Below, in pieces: positions 56,801 to 64,000 of a stretch of DNA of 64,000 nt (the stretch's first letter is position 1; each line of letters starts with the position of its first letter). The position numbers and the translations under genes are program-made. This DNA comes from Anthopleura xanthogrammica (Eukaryota > Cnidaria > Anthozoa > Actiniaria > Actiniidae). Where the stretch lies: contig OZ025207.1 of assembly GCA_964019055.1 (NCBI GenBank), positions 20,181,617 through 20,245,616 of the forward strand, read 5' to 3'. The notes beneath the pieces are model-generated. The model saw only the letters and a list, made by a program, of their open reading frames with translations. It was not told the DNA's origin and ran no database searches.

Positions 56801-59596
56801 CACAAACTAAGGTCTTGAATGCTTAAATTACAGGAAACTGAAGAAATTCTAGCTGACGTTCTCAAAGTTGAAGTTTTCCGACAAACACTTGCCTCCAACG
56901 TCCTGGTTGGTAGTTACTGCTCTCTCAGTAATCAAGGAGGGTTGGTAAGAGGATTTCCATATCAATAATATTTATGACCATGAAGGCCCCACCCCATCCC
57001 CCTCAGGCCCTTTCTACCATTCCTGGTCTCCTCACTATTTTTGACTGTCATTCAATACTTCCAGCTGAGTTGATCGCCTTTCCCAAAAGGAATTATGTGT
57101 CACTATTTTTGGTTAGCATTTTTCAAGCATTTCCCGAGTTTACAATGTAGACTTTTCTTGTTGATTGAAATATAATTCCGCCATGGGTTCAACTATACGT
57201 TTATGATTAATTTAAAGAAGGAAGAACTCGTATTTCATAAATTCTCTTGGCAGAATAATGGGAAATGCTAATCAAAAAATGATGTCGAATCCTCAATTCT
57301 GATTCGTTGACCTTGAGTTTGTTCTGAAGGTCAACTCGGCTGGTTGTTAAAGTAGCTGGAGACATATTGGCCTAGTGCTTTCTATGACATCACATAAGCA
57401 CATGTGAGAATGTTTGTGAGCTTCTTTTAGCTTTCCAATTTTTTTTTGATCGACTTTTCCTAACCTGTAACATGTTTTCACAGGTTCACCCAAGAACATC
57501 TGTTGAAGATCAGGATGAATTGTCTTCACTTCTTCAAATACCACTTGTCGTAAGTGCTATGTGATTCCATGTCAAACACTTTTTATTCCAAAGTAATACT
57601 GGTATAATTAAAGTTTGCAAGGCTCAATAATAATGTCCAACCAAAATTGGCACATGCCCTTTGATCAGCCCAGATAAAAATTTGAAAGCTCTTAGGCTGG
57701 ACCTCTTGACCATTTAAATTGCTCATCACCCCAATGTGGCTTAGGGGGTGGTCAATTGCCACCTGTAACCCCCCATTCCTAGCTTGGAACTAGACGCTCT
57801 TGGAGCGTTCACTGGGTTGCCTGTGCGAGAGCTCGTCCCCTCACCAATCCTATATACTTTATTATTTCTTACCAAAGTGTTCCTTTTGGGTTCAAAGTAC
57901 CCCTTTATTAAAAACATTTTAAATTCTAGTAAGACATTAGTTTTGCGTTACTGACTTGTCAACGCATATTATATTTCTACTGGACCTCAGTAGAGTACCT
58001 TTCAAGACTAGCTGATGAAATAAACATATCTATTTCAGTATCGAAACTGTTCGCTGCAAAACAAACGTTTTATCAATGTAAATACTCTTAGCCAAAATGT
58101 GTTTAACTGGTCATTTGTTTTTCCCTCAGTTTTTGTTTTCTGTATTTTCATAAATGGAAATATTCAACAAGGAGTCTTGGCAGTTCGCTTTCTTGTAGAT
58201 CACTATCAGCTCGTCTGACTTCTACAAGTTCTTGGAGTCAGCTTTCATCAAAGCTTTGTTTGTCACTCGTTTTGTAGTTTGTCTCTCGTTCTGTAGTTTG
58301 TCTCAGTATATTTTTTTGTATCTGAGATCTGGTAAGATCTAGTTTGATCATAGCTATGTAGTTTATAGATTCTCTTAGTCTATTTTGACATGTTTGTCTA
58401 GTTCTACGATTCTCATACCGTAGTTTGCTCATAGATTCTCAAATATAGCTCATAGATTCTCAGACTTCTCTCTTTGAGTATGTGGACCAACCCATTCCAA
58501 ATTCGCTCAATAACATCTTTTAGTGTGTGTCTACCACGTACGGCGTGTGTGTTTGTAAGTAGTTTAAGCGTAGCATTAAAAAACCTAAAGAAAATAGTAC
58601 GCAACATGCCTACAGACAAACTAGTACTTCACAAACCCTGAACGAATGAATTAATGGCGACACAACACTAAAAACTATAAATACATCGTCCTCGATGTCG
58701 TGTGGTAGTTTCATTGGACACTGGACATTGTTTACAAGTTCTCGACCAATCATGACGTGTGAAATTATGGTCTACCTGACACCCGAAAAACGGATCTCAT
58801 TTTAAGACTGGTTTGCTACCATAGCAACCCAGTAATTAGTTGGTTGGGTGCATCTTCTTGGTTTTGTGACCCCCACTCAAAATCCTAGATCCACCCGAGC
58901 TGGCCATCATGTCCAGCTACAGTAGCCATTGATCAGATCAGTACAAAGTATGTATCTTGTTCAACATCTATTATAATAGTATTTTATTGTTATATCATCC
59001 AGGCTGGAACAGTAAACAGAGGTAGTGATGTAATTGGAGCAGGACTGGTTGTTAATGACTGGAGCGCATTCTGTGGTCTGGATACCACAAGTACTGAGCT
59101 GTCTGTCATTGAAAGTGTATTTAAAATTGGTGATGCTCATCCCTCTTCTATTGCCACTACCATGAGAGCTTCCTTAGTGGAAAGGTACAGTGTATGTTAA
59201 TAAGATCTCTAGTATAGTGCACGACAGGGCTCAAAATAACGGACGGTCAACCATCAATGTCTGTCCAAATTTGGTACGTGACCTGTCAAATATGGTTTTG
59301 AACGGACATGTTCATATTTGGAAAAAATAAAATAAAATATCATACGCCGGACATCTTGACTGACGTATGACTTGCCGTTATTTTGAGCCCTGCATGATAT
59401 TATACCCCATGATTGAAATGTGGTACACAATACTGGTTAAGCACAGCATAACTTACATAGAGCTATCGTATTTCAAAAAAGGTTGATGAAGGTGTTGTTG
59501 CAATTCCAATTGGAATGCAGTGGAAGAAGAGCCACTCTGTGGAATCCATAGTTAATTCTCATTTTTTTTTAATGTTCGCTTTGCAGTATGACATAA
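53825..59596 (+). CDS. EIF6: Eukaryotic translation initiation factor 6, 8 exons, complete
   Basis: Exons: 53825-53931, 54898-54983, 55175-55218, 55764-55895, 56834-56944, 57484-57549, 59003-59184, 59587-59596. All junctions are GT-AG with matching phases; total 738 nt, 245 aa, the same length as human eIF6. The protein begins [20 protein letters not shown] and keeps family motifs [55 protein letters not shown] and [21 protein letters not shown]. It is the pentein-fold anti-association factor that binds the 60S subunit, acts in 60S biogenesis in nucleolus and cytoplasm, and is released by SBDS/EFL1. The last exon encodes only the final three residues plus stop (AG|T ATG ACA TAA), giving a C-terminus LVESMT, like the short vertebrate tail. 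Reading through the donor at 59184 would give a different tail. A candidate AATAAA is at 59870-59875. Confidence 0.97.
54480..54690 (+). mobile_element. Diverged tRNA-like SINE in EIF6 intron 1
   Basis: TAGCTATGGCCATGCACTCACC at an A-box position and ACTTGGGTTTGATTTCTGGTC at a B-box position are followed by ACCAGAGCGTTGGGTTTCTGG, a TTCTCTGTTTTCCCTCC block and CATTTCAATTGTGGGAATAAG near the tail. It resembles the other SINEs in module order only. Confidence 0.5.
55261..55437. repeat. MITE family with AGCTATTTCAAAAAA termini, copy 2 (EIF6 intron 3)
   Basis: TGCAGCTATTTCAAAAAAGTTTG with GAAGGGTAGA at left, and CACCTTCAATATTTTTTG with AAATAGCTGTA at right. The ends match the element at 52924-53178, while the centre differs. 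Confidence 0.85.
55970..56360. repeat. Long foldback element in EIF6 intron 4
   Basis: Arms of about 130 bp: ACCTTTTTTCAATGCCTTCAATA, AAATTATTTCTTGATTTGAG, ATGCGTCTTTAAGATATGAA and ATTAATGACTGTGAC-like sequence, all complemented in order at 56,226-56,360. About 390 bp in total, no coding capacity. Confidence 0.92.
59461..59552. repeat. Solo MITE terminus fused to a SINE tail module
   Basis: CTATCGTATTTCAAAAAAGG and TTGATGAAGGTGTTG match the AGCTATTTCAAAAAA MITE end. The next bases, AATTCCAATTGGAATGCAGTGG and GAAGAGCCACTCTGTGGAATCC, match the tail of the SINE at 14345-14560. It sits 35 bases before the last EIF6 exon. Confidence 0.7.
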
Positions 59597-59869
59597 ACAG
59601 ACTCCAAGTCACCAAACAAGCAAGATTAGCCTACAGGATTGACAGAAACAATGCAAATGGAAAATGTATAAAAGAGAGCATTTGGATAACATATTTAGGA
59701 GTCAGTTAACATCTCTTATTATGGCCGAGTGCAAACAGTGTAATTATTAAGCTAAACTTTTTATCTACAGTTTTCAAATCTACAGTGCCAAGAAAGAGAT
59801 TCCAACAGAATTCAAATGAGAATGTGTATATCCAAGAGAATAGAACTTGAAATACATGTATGTTATTGC

Positions 59870-59875
59870 AATAAA
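59870..59875 (+). terminator. Candidate polyadenylation signal of EIF6
   Basis: AATAAA lies 274 bases after the EIF6 stop codon. It is the first canonical hexamer downstream in this stretch as I read it. Confidence 0.5.
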
Positions 59876-60497
59876 ATGTAATATTATTTATACTAATGGT
59901 CTCTTTGAAGTCAAGGCACCTTGATAATGACCAACCCAACCCTACTGAATAAGGAGGGGGGGGGGGGGGAGAGGAGAAGGATAGAAAAGAGAGAGGGGCA
60001 TCAAGGGACAATAGGCCATTTCTTGGTTCTCGTCAATCAACCTCAGCCTTGATAGCATGTAATTTATTCTTAGAATTTGACTTAAAGTCTGTGGAATTGT
60101 TAAGTGTTTCAATTGTTTGATGTGTACATTCCTTAAATTACCGTGAGCTGTAGTCAAATTCTAAAGAATATATTATACACTATCAAGGCCGAGGTTGATC
60201 GAAAACAACCGTGAAATAGTCCATTGATCAATCAAAGCTTTACAAGTGCTAATTCAATTTATTTAGTCTTCATAAAAGATTAAATCCAAGATTAGCACTA
60301 TCAGGCTTGAGTTACTCAGTCTTGGTTACCATGACAAACATGTACCTTTGGAAGTATGTTGGTTGGTGGCAGGGATGGATGGGACTGCATTGTTTACAGT
60401 AGGGTATCAATGGGTCGTTGGTAGATTGACAGGTTTTAGGGGTTGTTTTAGTAGCTGAAATTAATGGTATGGTATTGGTTGGCTTATCTAAACAAAT

Positions 60498-60786
60498 ATA
60501 TGAGCAGTTCTTCGTTACCGACGTTACATTTCAGACAATATTTTGAAACTTAATTCATGGATTATATCTAAAAAAAACAATTTTGATGTAAAGCTACTTT
60601 CTACTTCTTTAAAAATACAGTTTCAAAGAGTCAAAGGATACTGATTATACCAGAGATTAAGCTCTGACTACTCTGATATTATAAATATTTAAGGCAGCAA
60701 AATTGCTTTTTTTTTGAAATAATCCATGAATTAAGTTTCAAAATATTGTCTGAAATGTAACGTCCGTAACGAAGAACTGCTCATAT
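60498..60786. repeat. Foldback element with ATATGAGCAGTTCTTCGTTAC termini
   Basis: Arms of about 70 bp: ATATGAGCAGTTCTTCGTTA, CATTTCAGACAATATTTTG and AAACTTAATTCATGGATTAT at left, complemented at right by ATAATCCATGAATTAAGTTT, CAAAATATTGTCTGAAATG and GAACTGCTCATATG. About 290 bp. Confidence 0.92.
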
Positions 60787-61617
60787 GCAGAAGTGTGACT
60801 CCTTATGAACATTTCTGATACGTTAAATTATAAGTAATTTTTTATTTAGGAGTTCCCTATCAAGGTTTACCAGTACTCCAGATTGCAATAGTAAATTAGT
60901 AAATATACCTTTTTCTAATTTGTCAAATACTGTTGTATTCCTTGATTACAGATTCATTTAATTTGCTCAAGGTTAGCCTCATCTGCATGATGCACAAAAT
61001 ATTCACAAATACCAACAGTAGAAAAAATTACACAACTTCATGATTATTATACACAAAACTGAGACGAACGTTAACCCTGAGCAATAGAGAATTTCAAAAC
61101 TGGAGAATTGAATAAATTACTATCAAAATTTCAGCAGTTACAAACACTGTCAGATATTGCTTTTTTATTTTATTTATGAAGACCATTTGTTTTTAGCTTG
61201 AAGTTCATGAAACAATTTAAACAGCTTTGCCCTATAAAGGTCAGTAATTTACACTGGCGATTTTTGCTACGATTTTTGAAAATGTATTAAATTTTGTCTT
61301 GTGCTTCTAAAGAGATATTCATTTTGTCCAGGTAATCTTGGTTTCCAGAATAAAACTTTGCAAGTTAATCCTTTACATTTCTTGACTATGACCAAAATCT
61401 CAGCAAAAATTGCACCTCAAATCACAGTGTAAATGGGCCTTAAGGTAGCTTCCTACGCAGACGCTCTTAGGGTTGTCATGCAATGCTTCTCTCCCTTTGA
61501 GAGTGGGGAGAGAAACGTGGTGTGATGACATGATGACCCTAAGAATGTAGGAGGCAACCCTTAAGGAGACTTGAAAATTTTGAAAATAAATTATATACTG
61601 GAATACTTGTTCCTATT

Positions 61618-61623
61618 TTTATT
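61618..61623 (-). terminator. Candidate polyadenylation signal of CFAP418
   Basis: On the minus strand AATAAA occurs about 55 bases after the CFAP418 stop codon, a typical distance for a short 3' UTR. Confidence 0.6.
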
Positions 61624-61677
61624 ACTTTGTGATGGTGTATATAATCATATATATTTGTATTGTACATATATCCAATC

Positions 61678-63096
61678 CTAGCTGTGTTTGCCACAGACCC
61701 ATTTCAGTTTGGAATCAGTTGAGATGTCTGTTACTTCTTTGACTGAACGCCATGAACACTGGCATGCATAGGCACGGACACCTGTCAAATCAAGGAACAA
61801 AGGGCAGTTGATAAATGAATGAAAGAATGGATGGATGGATGGATGGATGGATGGATGGATGGATGGATGGATGGATGGATGGATGGATGGATGGATGGAT
61901 GGATGGATGGATGGATAGATGGATGGATGGATGGATGGATGGATGGATGGATGGATGGATGGATGGATGGATGGATGGATGGATGGATGGATGGATGGAT
62001 GGATGGATGGATGGATGGATGGATGGTTGGTTGGTTGGTTGGTTGGATGGAAGATTGATGGACAGATGGATAGATGGATGGATGGATGGAGGATGGATGG
62101 AGGATGGATGGACAGATGGATGGATGGATGGATAGACAGATGGATGGATGGATGGATGGATGGTTGGTTGGTTGGTTGGTTGGATGGAAGATTGATGGAC
62201 AGATGGATAGATGGATGGATGGATGGAGGATGGATGGAGGATGGATGGACAGATGGATGGATGGATGGATAGACAGATGGATGGATGGATGGATGGATGG
62301 ATGGATGGATGGATGGATGGATGGATGGATGGATGGATGGATGGATGGATGGATGGATGGATGGATGGATGGATGGATGGATGGATGGATGGATGGATGG
62401 ATGGATGGATGGATGGATGGATGGATGGATGGATGGATGGATGGATGGATGGATGGATGGATGGATGGATGGATGGATGGATGGATGGATGGATGGATGG
62501 ATGGATGGATGGATGGATGGATGGATGGATGGATGGATGGATGGATGGATGGATGGATGGATGGATGGATGGATGGATGGATGGATGGATGGATGGATGG
62601 ATGGATGGATGGATGGATGGATGGATGGATGGATGGATGGATGGATGGATGGATGGATGGATGGATGGATGGATGGATGGATGGATGGATGGATGGATGG
62701 ATGGATGGATGGATGGATGGATGGATGGATGGATGGATGGATGGATGGATGGATGGATGGATGGATGGATGGATGGATGGATGGATGGATGGATGGATGG
62801 ATGGATGGATGGATGGATGGATGGATGGATGGATGGATGGATGGATGGATGGATGGATGGATGGATGGATGGATGGATGGATGGATGAAGGAAAAGATGA
62901 ACTATATTCAAATCTATAACAGCTCAAATAACACAAATTACATGTACCTCTTCTTGTTATCAGCTTGGCTTTTAATTTCTGAAAGTCAGGTACATTATTT
63001 CTGAAAAATAAATAATCACAGTCCCTCTGCCATTCATAGTTGTCGAACATTACAACTTTAAAGTCACAAGAAGTACATCGTAATTGGTCACAGGTC
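61678..63096 (-). CDS. CFAP418: CFAP418 (C8orf37) homologue, last two exons; 5' exons not found
   Basis: The penultimate exon is 63096-62948 and the last is 61781-61678, ending in TAG. The intron between them is GT-AG, phase 1. The joined C-terminus contains [39 protein letters not shown] and then [17 protein letters not shown] and LKWVCGKHS. This is the conserved C-terminal (RMP) domain of CFAP418, including its Cys pairs and the FFRNN motif. In vertebrates the protein is found at the base of the photoreceptor cilium and is linked to retinal dystrophy and Bardet-Biedl syndrome. Upstream exons for the N-terminus should lie further right on the minus strand; I did not recognise any before 64000. 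The intron contains a roughly 1.06-kb TGGA array, so the long frame through it is not coding. Confidence 0.93.
61827..62886. repeat. (TGGA)n microsatellite 2, about 1.06 kb, in the last CFAP418 intron
   Basis: An almost pure TGGA array, with a 137-bp higher-order unit repeated twice at about 62,024-62,160 and 62,161-62,297. That unit holds TTGG units, GAAGATTGATGGACAGATGG and GGAGGATGGATGGAGG. The last 600 bp (62,281-62,886) are uninterrupted. Confidence 0.97.
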
Positions 63097-64000
63097 CTGA
63101 AAATACCAAAAACAAGTGTTTTGTTTTCCATTTTAGCAGTGTTTGATATTGATTGACATACAGTATATTAAAATTAATACTTATATTTTTTAAAATATGA
63201 GAATAAGAGAAAGCCCTACAGTATGTGTAAGGCATCATGTAGTTTTAAAAAATATCTCATTACTTTTTTTCTTTACATATTTATTGGGCATATAAGAATA
63301 AAAAGATTACAAATGCCATCTACGCTACCCAATGGGGAAAGTGCGAACAGGACTCTAAGTCCCATGCTAGGCGCTTCCCTTTGAAATAACAATGAAAAGG
63401 TATAGGAAATATAGAAATCAATAACATCTGAAACTGATATAGTACGAATCTAAATAACACTAAAACTAAACTGGAAGAATTCTAACTTAAGAAAGAATAC
63501 TAACATCATCTGTGACAAGGACATTGAAACGCTAAACCCCCTTCGTACAGTACAAGGCAGCACCAACAAAAATTACCACTGTTTTCATTGAGCTGATTGA
63601 GACAACAGTCACAACAGGGAAATGCGGCAATACACTGCTGTCAATCAAACAATGGTGTGGTACCTTTTAATACTCTGATTGATGGCAGTGTATTGCCCAA
63701 TTCCCCTGTCACAACATTACTGTTGTCTTGATCACAGGCTGCATATAAAAACAGTGGTAACAATCCTTTTTATAGTTGACAAACAAATTCAGTAAGAACC
63801 TACTTTCCAACTTTCACTCAGTGAAGTATGAATGGGTTATTTTTTCACTTTCATCTGCATGTAACTTTTGAATTTCGCATGATGCTTCCCTGCTAGAAGA
63901 TTCTCCCAAAGATGATGGCCTTGTCAGAAATTTCCCAAAGGAGACAGCTCCGCTAGCAAGGAACCATAACTTGTGAAAAGACCAATTGCGATTTCGTTTT
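63097..64000. other. Right-hand flank, probably CFAP418 intron
   Basis: No confident exon. It contains a foldback element at 63573-63760. On the minus strand, 63,830-63,980 stays open for about 47 codons after a weak acceptor (TTTTCACAAG), but it does not resemble the known N-terminus of CFAP418 and lacks a good donor. Confidence 0.45.
63573..63760. repeat. Foldback element with TTACCACTGTTTT termini
   Basis: TTACCACTGTTTTCATTGAG and AATACACTGCTGTCAATCA at left pair with TGATTGATGGCAGTGTATTG and AAAACAGTGGTAA at right. About 188 bp. Confidence 0.85.

Larger units (their letters stand above)
59597..61677. other. Convergent intergenic interval between EIF6 and CFAP418
   Basis: This holds the 3' UTRs of both convergent genes, a G-run at 59,956-59,969 and a foldback element at 60498-60786. 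The rest is AT-rich DNA with no recognised exon. Confidence 0.6.

Noticed and set aside
61785..63131. A 448-codon frame rich in SIHP repeats joined to a CFAP418-like start
   Set aside because: The real exon ends at a GT donor at 62947 and the last exon lies at 61678-61781. The rest is read-through of the (TGGA)n intron.
63830..63980. A 47-codon open stretch on the minus strand as an upstream CFAP418 exon
   Set aside because: It does not resemble the N-terminal part of CFAP418 and lacks a convincing donor.
1..64000. A prokaryote-like gene cluster, phage or defence system
   Set aside because: Gene structure, introns, SINEs and homology all point to an animal nuclear genome. No such cluster is present.

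Overview
This window is eukaryotic (metazoan) nuclear DNA. The genes are split by many spliceosomal introns at human-like positions and phases, the base composition is AT-rich, and the intergenic and intronic DNA is full of microsatellites, foldback (MITE-like) elements and tRNA-derived SINEs. The gene set (a ciliary WD-repeat protein, NHE8, eIF6, CFAP418 and an intronless VIAAT-type transporter) and the very ancestral exon structure suggest a marine invertebrate. An anthozoan cnidarian is my best guess, but the sequence does not prove it.

Layout: (1) 2125-3603, minus: an intronless vesicular-inhibitory-amino-acid-transporter-like gene. (2) 6273-24964, minus: a 26-exon gene for a WD40-repeat protein resembling WDR97/WDR87 (about 2,454 aa as I chain it), with one giant 2.6-kb low-complexity exon. 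(3) 25485-38449, plus: a complete 17-exon Na+/H+ exchanger of the SLC9A8 (NHE8) type, head-to-head with gene 2 (520 bp between start codons). One of its introns is a textbook U12-type AT-AC intron. (4) 40491-47147, plus: an unrecognised 6-exon gene (about 791 aa) with a nine-copy 16-residue acidic repeat and a tandemly duplicated exon. (5) 53825-59596, plus: complete 8-exon EIF6 encoding 245 aa. (6) 61678-63096, minus: the last two exons of CFAP418 (C8orf37), running off the right side and convergent with EIF6; its last intron holds a roughly 1.06-kb (TGGA)n array.

The exon chains of genes 2, 3, 4 and 5 were assembled by hand from splice signals. In each, every intron phase matches the next exon and the total is divisible by three, which is strong internal support. 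Two genes (the WDR97-like protein and CFAP418) belong to cilium-related families; the rest are housekeeping or transport genes with no evident shared pathway. I found no prokaryote-like operon, CRISPR array, defence system or viral gene cluster. The most unusual content is the AT-AC intron, the giant repeat-filled exon, the duplicated exon of the unknown gene, and a dense set of multi-copy foldback transposon families lying mainly in introns.
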